A stretch of 64,000 nt of DNA from contig JAEUKB010000021.1 of NCBI GenBank assembly GCA_016794365.1, positions 1 to 64,000 on the forward strand. Direction: 5' to 3'. The first letter of the stretch is position 1. Every line of letters starts with the position of its first letter. This document shows positions 53,885 to 62,887 of the stretch, piece by piece. This stretch comes from Myxococcales bacterium. Its GTDB lineage: Bacteria; Myxococcota_A; Polyangia; Palsa-1104; JAEUJZ01. The notes below the pieces were generated by a model that saw only the letters and a list, made by a program, of their open reading frames with translations, searched no databases and was not told where the DNA came from. The translations under genes were made by a program, and so were the position numbers.

Positions 53885-56800
53885 ATGTCCATGAAAGGCG
53901 ATTTCACTCGATTCACGTTTCGTCCCGACAACCAGTACACCAGCGTTCGTCTTCAGCAGGGTCGTGTCTCTCTCGACGCGGACTGGAACGAACAGGTCGA
54001 TATTGCGGCCTATCAGACCAAGACGGCGCAGGCTGCGTTCTTCGGCGAGAGCGGGACGCCGAAAGCCAGCGCTGGCTTCAAGGTGGGCTACGACAGCAAG
54101 AACGGACTGTGGCTGACGCCCGGTCGTTACTTCGTCGGTGGGCTTTTGTGTGAGCTGTCGCCGAGCGCGAGCGATGCCTCGGTTGGAACCAGCTACAAAG
54201 ATCAGCCATTTTATCCGGGTGCTCCGGCGCTGACGACGCTGGCGGTGGGCTCGTACCTGATCTATCTGGACGTGTGGACGCGGCATGTGACGGCGCTGGA
54301 AGATCCTCGGCTGCGAGAGGTTGCGCTGTCGGGACCGGACACGACGACGCGCACGCAGACGGTGTGGCAGCTTCGGCTGCTCAAGCTGGATCAGCCGCTT
54401 TTGCAGCTGGATTCCGCCAACTTGGCGACGCGACTGCCGGAATCGACGGTTCGACTGGCGGCGCGGGCACGCAGCTTGGCCGGAGCGACGGCGGGCGCGC
54501 TTCAACCGCCGGGCTCGGGCTATCTGCGACCCGACAATCACTTGTATCGCGTCGAGGTTCATCAAGGCGGACGCATCGGTCAGGACGCTGTGACGCTCAA
54601 GTGCAGCCGCGACAATGGCTCTGTGGTGGTTCCTTGGCTGTCCCAGACGGACAATCGCATCGGCATCGGGGCGGTTCCTCTCGACGATGAGCGCGGCTTT
54701 TCGATCGGCTGCTTTATCGAGCTATGCGACGATGGACGCGAGCTGCGCGGCGAGCCCGGGATCCTGTGTCAGGTGACGGGCGTCGAGGGTCGCTTTCTGA
54801 TCGTGACGCCGCCTGCCGGTGTGACGATCGATCGCAGCAAGTTCGCTCAAAATCCCAAGGTTCGTCGCTGGGATCTGGTGCTGACGCCAGCGATTGCGCA
54901 GACGACAGGCCAGTGGCTGCCGCTCGAAGACGGGCTAGAAATTCAGCTTGCGGGGACGACGTGCCGGTGTGGCGATTATTGGGTGATTCCAGCGCGCACC
55001 GCGACGCGAGACATCGAGTGGCCGCGACTCGGCAGCGATCCTGCGTTTGTTTCTCCGGCGGGCATCAGCCATGTCTATGCGGACTTGGCGACGGCAACTT
55101 GGGACGGAACGCAGCTAAAAGACATCATCGATCGGCGTTTGATCTTTCCGTCGCTGAGCGATCTTCGCAACGTCGATCCGGTGCGCTTTACTCAGCTACT
55201 GACGACGCATCGTCACACGGGTGATGCCGACGGAAGCTTGATTCCGCGTGAAGGCATTGCCGACGGATCGATAAACGGTGCCAAGATTGCCAGCGACGCA
55301 GCTGTGAGCATCAAGTCGCTGACGACCACGGGCACGCTGAAGGCGGGCGCAGACACTGAGCTGATGGCGGATCTGACCGTGCGCGGCGGAGATCTGCGAA
55401 TCGATAGCGCTACTGCCCGAGGAAGTCGCGACGGAGCCAGTCGGCGCGCGCTGGTTCACGAAGACGGCGACACGCTGACGCTCAACTATGGTCGCGACTA
55501 CAGCGGCGGTGTGAAGGCAGTAGGACAGCTTCTGCTCGACGGAAAGCTGGCGCTGCGTGATAACCAGCTACGGCTGCGCAATCCGCAGGATCGCAACCAT
55601 GCCATCGCGTACTGTGGCCCCTCGACGCCATTTTCCGGGTCCAACTTCGATGGTCCGGTGATGTTTGGCTGCGCCGGTGGAGCGCTCGGGACGACGCAGT
55701 GTCAGGCCACGGAAGTCGATGGCTCGGTCTATCTGACCGGCGGCGGCTACATCGACATTCCCGACTTCGACGAAGACTTTTCCGCAGGCATCACCGTCGA
55801 GGCTTGGGTCAAGTACGACAGCCTGGCAAGCTGGAGCCGGATCCTCGACTTCGGCAACGGCGCGCCCAGCGACAACATCGTCTTCGCCAACGACGGAACT
55901 TCCACGACGCTGCGTCTGAACCTGCACAACGGAACCAGCACAGTCGCTTCATCTTCCGTCGGTGGTGCTGTCCTTGCGACCGGAACCTGGATCCATGTCT
56001 GCGTTACCATCGACAGCAGCGGCAACGGCAAGATCTTCAAAAATGGCTCGCAGGTTGGCAATACCGTCACTGGCTTGGCTCGTCCGACGAAGATCAATCG
56101 CACCAACTGCTTCATCGGCAAGAGCAACTGGTCTTCCGACGCGGGCTTCAACGGTCGCATCGCCCGTCTGAGGATCTGGAACCGGGCACTCACCGGCGAT
56201 CAGGTCTACGACGGCTACTCGGGACAGCGTGCGCTCGACACCACGGGACTGGTCGGATTTTGGCGACTCGACGACGGTGCTGGCACGGTGGCGCGCGATG
56301 TGTCGGGCAAGGGTCGCAACGGTACGCTCATCGCTGGCTCGACGACAAGTGCGTTTGAGAGCTATCAAAAAATTGCGCTCAGCTGGGACAGCAGCCGCAA
56401 CGTGTCGGTGGGAAACAACCTGACCGTCGAAAACAACCTCACCATGGGCGGCTATCTGTATGTCGGCGGACGGATGGCTGTGCGCGGATCAGACTTGGTG
56501 CTCGACAACACCGATCGTCGCAGTGGCAACACGTCGGGCTCGCGCATCGCGCTGGTTCACGACACCGGCGACAGGCTGCACGTAAACTACGCGGGCGAAT
56601 ACACTGGCGGCACGCTGATCGGCGGAAACACGACGGTGAGCGGCAAGCTGCGCTCTGGCAACAGCAAGACCAGCGCGGTGACATCCAGCGCAACTGTCTT
56701 TACAGCCAGTTATAGCAGTAGCAGCTATGTCGATATCGATGGCATGAGCCTGAGCACGGTCTGGACGGGCGCGGGATCGCTGCTCGTCTTGGTCACCATC

Positions 56801-57079
56801 GGAGGCGTACAGACCGTCGATGCAGCCAACGCGCGAGTCTACTTCCAGATCGTGTATCAAGCCACGGGCGCGACGAGCTGGACCACGCTTTCGACGAGTG
56901 TTCACGAGTGGCCGACGACGGGTTTTGCGCTGCGTGACATTCAGATGCATGCGATTGCGAGCGTCAGCGGTGGTTCCTATAACTTCAAAGTCCAGTGTCG
57001 AAATGATACAAACGGATCTACGCTGAGAGTTGGAAACTATAACTCTCACAGAGCGTTATCTGTGATTGAGCTTCCGTAG
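53885..57079 (+). CDS. DUF6519/LamG tail-fibre-like protein
   Basis: 1064 residues. The N-terminus KGDFTRFTFRPDNQYTSVRL and QQGRVSLDADWNEQVDIAAY is a DUF6519 module, common in eCIS loci. A module with RALVHEDGDTLTLNYGRDY is partly repeated later as ALVHDTGDRLHVNYAGEY (~500-560 and ~865-915). Residues ~611-800 are a LamG/concanavalin-like domain (GYIDIPDFDEDFSAGITVEA, GFWRLDDGAG). The last ~140 residues form a further beta domain. This layout fits a receptor-binding fibre; the receptor is unknown, with glycans likely for the LamG part. The 3' end is less GC-rich than the body. Confidence 0.78.
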   Translation: MSMKGDFTRFTFRPDNQYTSVRLQQGRVSLDADWNEQVDIAAYQTKTAQAAFFGESGTPKASAGFKVGYDSKNGLWLTPGRYFVGGLLCELSPSASDASVGTSYKDQPFYPGAPALTTLAVGSYLIYLDVWTRHVTALEDPRLREVALSGPDTTTRTQTVWQLRLLKLDQPLLQLDSANLATRLPESTVRLAARARSLAGATAGALQPPGSGYLRPDNHLYRVEVHQGGRIGQDAVTLKCSRDNGSVVVPWLSQTDNRIGIGAVPLDDERGFSIGCFIELCDDGRELRGEPGILCQVTGVEGRFLIVTPPAGVTIDRSKFAQNPKVRRWDLVLTPAIAQTTGQWLPLEDGLEIQLAGTTCRCGDYWVIPARTATRDIEWPRLGSDPAFVSPAGISHVYADLATATWDGTQLKDIIDRRLIFPSLSDLRNVDPVRFTQLLTTHRHTGDADGSLIPREGIADGSINGAKIASDAAVSIKSLTTTGTLKAGADTELMADLTVRGGDLRIDSATARGSRDGASRRALVHEDGDTLTLNYGRDYSGGVKAVGQLLLDGKLALRDNQLRLRNPQDRNHAIAYCGPSTPFSGSNFDGPVMFGCAGGALGTTQCQATEVDGSVYLTGGGYIDIPDFDEDFSAGITVEAWVKYDSLASWSRILDFGNGAPSDNIVFANDGTSTTLRLNLHNGTSTVASSSVGGAVLATGTWIHVCVTIDSSGNGKIFKNGSQVGNTVTGLARPTKINRTNCFIGKSNWSSDAGFNGRIARLRIWNRALTGDQVYDGYSGQRALDTTGLVGFWRLDDGAGTVARDVSGKGRNGTLIAGSTTSAFESYQKIALSWDSSRNVSVGNNLTVENNLTMGGYLYVGGRMAVRGSDLVLDNTDRRSGNTSGSRIALVHDTGDRLHVNYAGEYTGGTLIGGNTTVSGKLRSGNSKTSAVTSSATVFTASYSSSSYVDIDGMSLSTVWTGAGSLLVLVTIGGVQTVDAANARVYFQIVYQATGATSWTTLSTSVHEWPTTGFALRDIQMHAIASVSGGSYNFKVQCRNDTNGSTLRVGNYNSHRALSVIELP

Positions 57080-57085
57080 TCAAGC

Positions 57086-57223
57086 TCACCCTATCTAATT
57101 CGCTTAGTTCATCACGATTTCCTTGCTGCTATTGTCATATATGCCGATGGATCTTGTGGTTTTTTCAACAAGAGACGTTGAGCAAATCGACAAGCTGATT
57201 GTGGCGCTGTGCTGATAGGGTGA
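57086..57223. repeat. 10-bp inverted repeat flanking the CHAT gene leader
   Basis: TCACCCTATC (57086-57095) and its exact reverse complement GATAGGGTGA (57214-57223) bracket an AT-rich segment of 118 bases between the fibre and CHAT-STAND-WD40 genes. The segment is the only non-coding gap of this length within the operon and could hold a separate promoter or a long-range hairpin. Nothing else is recognised in 57080-57236. Confidence 0.6.
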
Positions 57224-57236
57224 AGCTCGGGCTCTG

Positions 57237-60200
57237 ATGAGCATGCAGCTTCAGCTCGAAATCCTGCGCAGCAGTCAAGCAGAAGACCCGTTTGCGTTTC
57301 AAATTGGGCATCAAGAGTATCTGCTGCGGCTGCCGTTTGGTGGCGTCGAGCGCGCGACGCTTGATTGGAATGCAGAGCTGCTGGCGGATCTGACGGCGCT
57401 TGCGGCGTGCGACCGCGATCCCGTGCTGATTCAGCGCATCGGTGAGCGGCTGCGACGGTTTTTGGCGACGCCGAGCTTTGCGCAGTCCGAGCGTGAGCTG
57501 CTCGCAGCGGTGGCGCGCTCTGAGCCGGTGTTTCTGACGCTGCGGCTGGCGGCGGCAGAGCTGTTTGCACTGCCGTGGGAGCTTCTGTCGCTGTCGGGCT
57601 CGGGTCTTGCGCTTGGAGCGCTGCCGGGGGTGCTGCTTCGCTATGCCTGGCCCAAGACGCAGACGGCGAAGCCGCTGATCCCTGACAGTCCTTCCGAAGG
57701 TGGGCGCGTGCTGTTTGCGTGGTCTGCGTCGGCGGGATCGGTTCCTGCGGCAGAGCATGAGGCTGCGCTGCGACGAGCGTGTGAGTCTGCGCAGCTTCCA
57801 TTTGATCCAGCGCGCGATGTCGTACCGCATGTCTCACGAGCCGGGCTGGCGGCTCACTTGGCGCAGCGCGCTGCGTCGGAACCTGTCGCGATCTTGCATC
57901 TTCTGTGTCACGGCGTGCGCAGCGGACAGACGTTCGGCCTGTCGTGGGACGACGACGAAGGCGGCACGGAGCTGGTCGATGCGAGCAAGCTTCGGCAGCT
58001 TCTCTTGCCTCATGCGGCGGACATCAAGCTGGTGGTGATCGCAGCCTGCGACGGTGGCAATCCGGGTGAGCTGGGCAATCACCTCGGCAGCGTTGCGCAG
58101 ACGCTTCATCGCGCCGGAATTGCGACGGTGCTGGCGTCTCGCTATCCGCTGTCGGTGCTCGGATCGATTGCGTTCACCGACGAGCTATACGGTGCGCTGC
58201 TCGGTGATCCGTGCTCGCTGGAGCAAGCGGTGCTGCGAGCGCGACAGCGACTGTGGCTGGACGTAGCGGGGCTCGACTGGGCAGCGCTTCAGCTCTACGC
58301 GCGACCCGAGGACGGAACCGACAGTCGCCCGGTGGTGCTGCGTCCCTATCGCGGTCTGTCGCCGTTTGGGCCCGCGCAGCGTCGCTTTCTGTTTGGCCGA
58401 GAGGCGGAGCGTGCGCAGGCCCGACAGATGCTTTCGTCGCTGGCTGCGGCTGATATGCCACGCTTTTTGCTCGTCACGGGCGCGTCGGGAACGGGCAAGT
58501 CGTCGGTGGTGCTCGGTGGGCTGCTGCCTGATCTGCTCTCGACGCACGGTGCTGCTTCGACGCAGGCTTCGCCACACAGCCGTCAGGCGCTCGTCGAGAT
58601 GCTCCAAAAGGTTCGCACCGACTGGCCCGCGCTTACGACGGCGATTGATGGCCTGCTGCAAGAGCTACACAAGCTGTCGCAGCTGTCGAGCGGAGGCGAG
58701 TGGGACGCGCTGATCCTGCGACCGGGACCGACGCCGCTTGACTCGCTGCTCACGCTGCTCGCCGGGCGCAAGCATCCCGAGAGAAAACTGCTGTTCGTCG
58801 TCGATCAGCTCGAAGAGCTGTTTACCCACTGTGACGATCCGCAGACGAGAAGCGCGTTTGTTCAGAAGCTGTGGTCGCTGTCGCAGTCGGGCACGGACAC
58901 GTTCTGTGTGGTGACGCTGCGGGTGGACTTTCTGGGACGCTGTGGTGAGCTGGTTCTCGACGATGAAGGTCTGCGACTGGATCGGATTGCCTACAGCGAT
59001 GCGCATCGCCTGTTCGTCGCACAGCCCGGCAAAGAGCAGCTCGCGGCGGCGATCGCCGGTCCGGCGCGGCTGGTCGGGCTAGAGATTTCGTCGTCGCTGG
59101 TCGATCGCATCGTCGCAGAGGTGGTCGGTGAACCCGGTGCGCTGCCGCTTCTGTCCTATGTGCTGGACCTTTTGTGGCAGCGTCGCGATGGAAATCGGCT
59201 CTCGGAACAGGTCTATTCCGAGCTGGGTGGCGTCGCTGGTGCGCTCGGTCAGAGCGCCGATCGTGTCTACTTTGGACTGTCCGTCGCAGATCAGCGCTTG
59301 GGACGGCTGCTGCTTGTGCGGCTGGTCGGATTTGCGGCGGAAGCAGGCGGTGAGACGCGACGACGGGTAGCGCTCGCCACGCTGCAAGAAGAAGTGCCCG
59401 ATCCCGACGAGCGACTTCCCGCTGTGCTGACGGCGTTTGTGCAGGCGCGCTTGCTGGTGCGCAGCGACGATGACGGTCAGCCGGTCATCGAGTTTGCTCA
59501 CGAAGCGTTGATTCGACGCTGGCAGCGGCTTCAGGACTTCTTGCAAATGGATCGTCAGCGTCTGCTCGAGCTGCGCGAGCTAGAGACCTGGACCGTGCAG
59601 TGTGAGTCGTTTGGCACGCTGCTGCGCGGTGCTCAGCTTGGCTACGCAGAGCGGCTGCTTGAAAAATATCCCGACGAGCTGGGCTCGCAGGTGACGCGGC
59701 TTGTGCGTCGTAGCTTGCGCGCGCAGCGGCGACGCCTTTGGGCCGTGTCAGCGACGGTCTGTGCGATCGTCTTTTTGCTGGGCTTGCTGACGCTGCTCCA
59801 GCGCCGAAGTGAGCAGCGCGCCGTCGCAGAGCAGAAGCTGGCACGCTACAAAGAGCAGACGGCCAGGGCGCGGCTTTTGGCGATGCATGCCGAGCAGCTT
59901 CCCGACGCAGAACAGGACACTGCGCTGCTGTATGCGACGCGAGCGATGCAGCTTCGACCAGAGCACAGCACCCGCAGCGCGCTGGCCTCGGCACTGCGTC
60001 GGAGCGAGCTGATTCGTCACTTCATTCGGACCGGGTCTGCGCGGGTTCACAGCGTCGTGTTTTCCCAAGACGGTCGCTGGCTCGTCGCTGCGGCGGGAGA
60101 GTCAGGGCTGCTTCTCTTCGATGTTCAGCACGGCCAGCTGCTGGGTCAGCGTCAGGCGGTGCCCGGGCCGTGTCCGCCGTGTCAGGCTTCCGCGCTGTAT

Positions 60201-62042
60201 GCAGCGACGGTAAGTCCCGATGGAGAAGAGATCGCAGCGACGGGGCAGGGCGGACAGATCTTTGTCTTTCGGACCCAAGACTTTGCCAATTCGTCGGTGC
60301 GTCCTCGGGTGATTTCAACTGCGGCGCGCGCGCTCTACAGCATCGATTTTGGCCCCGATGCGACGCAGCTTGCGGCGGGCTCTGGCGACGGAAAGATCTT
60401 TCGGGTGTCGCTGCGTGAGCCAGCTGTGACGGCATCCACCTGGTTCGAGCTGCCCCCGCAGATCGTCTCGACGCTGGCGTTTGAGCCGGCCTTAGGCAAG
60501 CGCCTGGCCGTCGCAGGCAACGCAGGCAGCGTCTGGATCTTCGATGCCGCGACGGGTCAGCGTCGCATGGGTCCGCTCGTGGGTGACAGTGGCTATGTCA
60601 GCAGCGTGGCGTGGAGTCCGTCGGGACGCCTGCTGGCCGCCGCCAGTGAAGACCGTCGGGTGCTGCTGTGGGACAGCGAAACCGGACAGCCGCAGCCTCT
60701 CTTGACGGCGACGGCACAGCCTCAGGGCTCGCTCAGCGCGGTCAGCTTCAGCGCCGACGGTCGCTTTCTCATCTCGTGCGGGCTCGATCGGGCGATTCAC
60801 CTGTGGGACATCGAACAGAAGAAAATGCTCGACGAGCCGCTGCGTGCCCCGAGCGGTCCGCTGTATGGCTGCGCACTGAGCCCAAGTGGCCGCCTGCTGG
60901 CGAGTGCCAGCGACGGGATGATCTTGATTTGGGACTTGGCCGCGCAGCCCAGCCTGCACAAACTGTGGCAGCCGCTTTCCGTCGGAGCACTCGTCACGAC
61001 GCCGCAAGGCTCTCTCGGAGTAATCGGAGGGCTCGACGGCAGCCTGCGCGTGATGGATCTGGCGCAGTCGGCTTCCCCGGCGCTGCGCCTGCCGCAGCCC
61101 GCGCACAGTCGGGCGGTGAACGCGCTGGCGACGAGCCTCGACGGAGGACTGCTGGCTTCGGGCGGCTCTGACGGGACAGTCGCGATCTTTGCGCTGCCCA
61201 GCTTGGAGCGGCGACGGACATTTTGGACAACTGGACACGGCGCAGTGATGGCGGTGGCACTGCGTCCGCAAGGTGACACGCTGGCGGCTGGCTTTGCCGA
61301 CGGAAGCTTGGCACTGTTTTCGCTACCGAGTGGCCAGCGCACGCACCTGATTGCGACGCGACAGCAGTCGGTGGCTGCACTGGTCTTTGATCCCGCCGGA
61401 CGCATCTTGTGGAGCGGCGGCCTCGACGGCAGCATTCGCAGCTACTCTCCGGTAAGCGGCCAGCTCTTGTGTCCCGACGGGAAACGCATCGTTCACCGAG
61501 ACAGCGTCACCAGCTTGGCCCTCGGTCCCGCGCCCCGGCTGCTCGCTTCCGGTGGTCGTGACCGTGCGATCCTGTTGTCGAGCTGGGACGAGCGCACCGG
61601 CTGCCTGACCCAGACCGAGCCGACGCTGAGCCAGCTTGCGGCGGGCGTGACCCAGCTGACATTTTTGCCCAGTGGACGGCTGCTTGCATCGGGCGGCGAC
61701 GACGGCAGCGTTCAGCTCTGGGACGTTCACGAGCGAAAGTCCGTCGGGGTTTCGCTGGCTGGACCGGGACGAGCGATCACCGGACTGGCCTTTGCGGGCG
61801 ATCGACAGCTACTGTTCAGCGACGGAGAAACGCTTAAGACGTGGGATGTCGCAGCGTCGCGCTGGATGGACACGGCCTGCGCGCGCGCGGGACGCAACCT
61901 GTCACTGCGAGACTGGCAGCATGGACTTGGCGATAGTCCATATTGTCGAATTTGTGCAGCCTATCCATCTGGACCAGGTGCAGATGAAAAAACACCGCTA
62001 TGTGATATAGATATCGATGAAAAAAGAGAGAGTATGCGATGA
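57237..62042 (+). CDS. CHAT protease-STAND NTPase-WD40 protein
   Basis: 1601 residues. The N-terminal CHAT (caspase-like) domain has the catalytic His225 in ILHLLCHGV and Cys271 in VVIAACDGGN. An nSTAND1-type NTPase follows: GLSPFGPAQRRFLFGREAER, Walker A GASGTGKSS (Lys421), FVVDQLEELFTH as Walker B and GEPGALPLLSYVLDLLW. A hydrophobic helix at ~838-856 is followed by a coiled region and about 13-14 WD40-type blades (~930-1545; for example VSSVAWSPSGRLLAAASEDR, VNALATSLDGGLLASGGSDG). STAND proteins oligomerise on ligand binding and switch on their effector; here the effector would be the protease. It is the longest gene of the locus and lies 158 bases after the fibre gene. Confidence 0.85.
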   Translation: MSMQLQLEILRSSQAEDPFAFQIGHQEYLLRLPFGGVERATLDWNAELLADLTALAACDRDPVLIQRIGERLRRFLATPSFAQSERELLAAVARSEPVFLTLRLAAAELFALPWELLSLSGSGLALGALPGVLLRYAWPKTQTAKPLIPDSPSEGGRVLFAWSASAGSVPAAEHEAALRRACESAQLPFDPARDVVPHVSRAGLAAHLAQRAASEPVAILHLLCHGVRSGQTFGLSWDDDEGGTELVDASKLRQLLLPHAADIKLVVIAACDGGNPGELGNHLGSVAQTLHRAGIATVLASRYPLSVLGSIAFTDELYGALLGDPCSLEQAVLRARQRLWLDVAGLDWAALQLYARPEDGTDSRPVVLRPYRGLSPFGPAQRRFLFGREAERAQARQMLSSLAAADMPRFLLVTGASGTGKSSVVLGGLLPDLLSTHGAASTQASPHSRQALVEMLQKVRTDWPALTTAIDGLLQELHKLSQLSSGGEWDALILRPGPTPLDSLLTLLAGRKHPERKLLFVVDQLEELFTHCDDPQTRSAFVQKLWSLSQSGTDTFCVVTLRVDFLGRCGELVLDDEGLRLDRIAYSDAHRLFVAQPGKEQLAAAIAGPARLVGLEISSSLVDRIVAEVVGEPGALPLLSYVLDLLWQRRDGNRLSEQVYSELGGVAGALGQSADRVYFGLSVADQRLGRLLLVRLVGFAAEAGGETRRRVALATLQEEVPDPDERLPAVLTAFVQARLLVRSDDDGQPVIEFAHEALIRRWQRLQDFLQMDRQRLLELRELETWTVQCESFGTLLRGAQLGYAERLLEKYPDELGSQVTRLVRRSLRAQRRRLWAVSATVCAIVFLLGLLTLLQRRSEQRAVAEQKLARYKEQTARARLLAMHAEQLPDAEQDTALLYATRAMQLRPEHSTRSALASALRRSELIRHFIRTGSARVHSVVFSQDGRWLVAAAGESGLLLFDVQHGQLLGQRQAVPGPCPPCQASALYAATVSPDGEEIAATGQGGQIFVFRTQDFANSSVRPRVISTAARALYSIDFGPDATQLAAGSGDGKIFRVSLREPAVTASTWFELPPQIVSTLAFEPALGKRLAVAGNAGSVWIFDAATGQRRMGPLVGDSGYVSSVAWSPSGRLLAAASEDRRVLLWDSETGQPQPLLTATAQPQGSLSAVSFSADGRFLISCGLDRAIHLWDIEQKKMLDEPLRAPSGPLYGCALSPSGRLLASASDGMILIWDLAAQPSLHKLWQPLSVGALVTTPQGSLGVIGGLDGSLRVMDLAQSASPALRLPQPAHSRAVNALATSLDGGLLASGGSDGTVAIFALPSLERRRTFWTTGHGAVMAVALRPQGDTLAAGFADGSLALFSLPSGQRTHLIATRQQSVAALVFDPAGRILWSGGLDGSIRSYSPVSGQLLCPDGKRIVHRDSVTSLALGPAPRLLASGGRDRAILLSSWDERTGCLTQTEPTLSQLAAGVTQLTFLPSGRLLASGGDDGSVQLWDVHERKSVGVSLAGPGRAITGLAFAGDRQLLFSDGETLKTWDVAASRWMDTACARAGRNLSLRDWQHGLGDSPYCRICAAYPSGPGADEKTPLCDIDIDEKRESMR

Positions 62043-62106
62043 ATAAAAATCAACACAAATCATCGCGTCGTGGTCAAAAAACAGAAAATTGAAGAAAGGA
62101 TGATTC

Positions 62107-62754
62107 ATGTCTAGCAAGATCATCGAAGACTTAACGCACATTCCAAACATCATCGCCGGACTGGGTCTTAGCATTGCGCAGGCGCAGAAAGCGTTTGATC
62201 TGGACTACATCCAGTCGCTCGAGCGGATCTTGGTGATGGCGCAGTCGCTGCTCGGCGGGCGCAGCAGCGGTGAAGGCGGCACGCAGAGCACAGAGCTGAG
62301 CGCGGCAGAGCGAGAGCGGCTGGCGCAGTTTCAGGGCTTTTTCAAAGAGCTGATCGTGGCGCTCGCTCCGAGTCGCTATCAGTTCACAGAGACGACGCTG
62401 TCGGTCAAGCTCGACCTGGCGCAGCACCTGGATGTCTCGGCGGGCGGTGGAGTGTCGGCGGGAATCTCGGGCGTGGCGGTCAATGCGGCGCTGAGCATCG
62501 GCTATGGCAGCGACTATCGCGGGGCCGCAGAGTGTCGGACTGTGCTGCAAGCGATTCCGTCGGACCCGGCGACGCTGCGGCTGCTGCTCGATCGCGCCAA
62601 AGAGCTGTCTAACAAAGAGCTGACGCTTCCTGCGCGCAGCAAAGCAGACAGTGAGATCTTGTCGCAGAGCAGTCGGATCTATGAGCGCATGGTCGGAGTG
62701 CCTCCGGCTCGCATCACAGAGAGCACAGAGAACACAAAGAGCACCACGACCTAG
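62107..62754 (+). CDS. Unknown protein at end of eCIS operon
   Basis: 215 residues, with GAAAGGA before the ATG. Helical N-terminal segments (NIIAGLGLSIAQAQKAFDLD) are followed by a Gly/Ser-rich loop, the segment LAPSRYQFTETTLSVKLDLA, a Gly/Val/Ala-rich stretch (VSAGGGVSAGISGVAV) and a charged helical end. Similar proteins with a RYQFTET core recur near eCIS loci, as far as I recall, but I cannot assign a function. It is in the same direction as the CHAT gene, 64 bases after it, and may be its partner. Confidence 0.6.
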   Translation: MSSKIIEDLTHIPNIIAGLGLSIAQAQKAFDLDYIQSLERILVMAQSLLGGRSSGEGGTQSTELSAAERERLAQFQGFFKELIVALAPSRYQFTETTLSVKLDLAQHLDVSAGGGVSAGISGVAVNAALSIGYGSDYRGAAECRTVLQAIPSDPATLRLLLDRAKELSNKELTLPARSKADSEILSQSSRIYERMVGVPPARITESTENTKSTTT

Positions 62755-62820
62755 CGGCCCATAGGAGTCCTGTCCACGCGCAAAGGGGGCCGCAGAAGGA
62801 GTCTCTCCATTCGCCAGATG

Positions 62821-62880
62821 TTGGCCATTTTCGGTCGATTTGGGCGATTTTCAGCCATTTTTGGCGATTTTCAGAAACGC
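62821..62880 (+). repeat. Degenerate 20-bp tandem repeat, three units
   Basis: Three related 20-bp units start at 62821, 62841 and 62861; the last two share GGCGATTTTCAG and the first is TTGGCCATTTTCGG-like. They lie in the convergent gap (62755-62887) between the eCIS operon end and the FG-GAP gene. A GCGGCCC/GGGCCGC pair (62754-62760 and 62787-62793) nearby could form a hairpin, but no T-run follows. Confidence 0.6.
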
Positions 62881-62887
62881 GATGTGT

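Noticed and set aside
36324..57079. Prophage or type VI secretion locus
   Set aside because: There is no integrase, terminase, capsid or portal gene and no TssJLM membrane complex; an AAA+ ATPase, DUF4255 cap and CIS-tube gene fit an eCIS.
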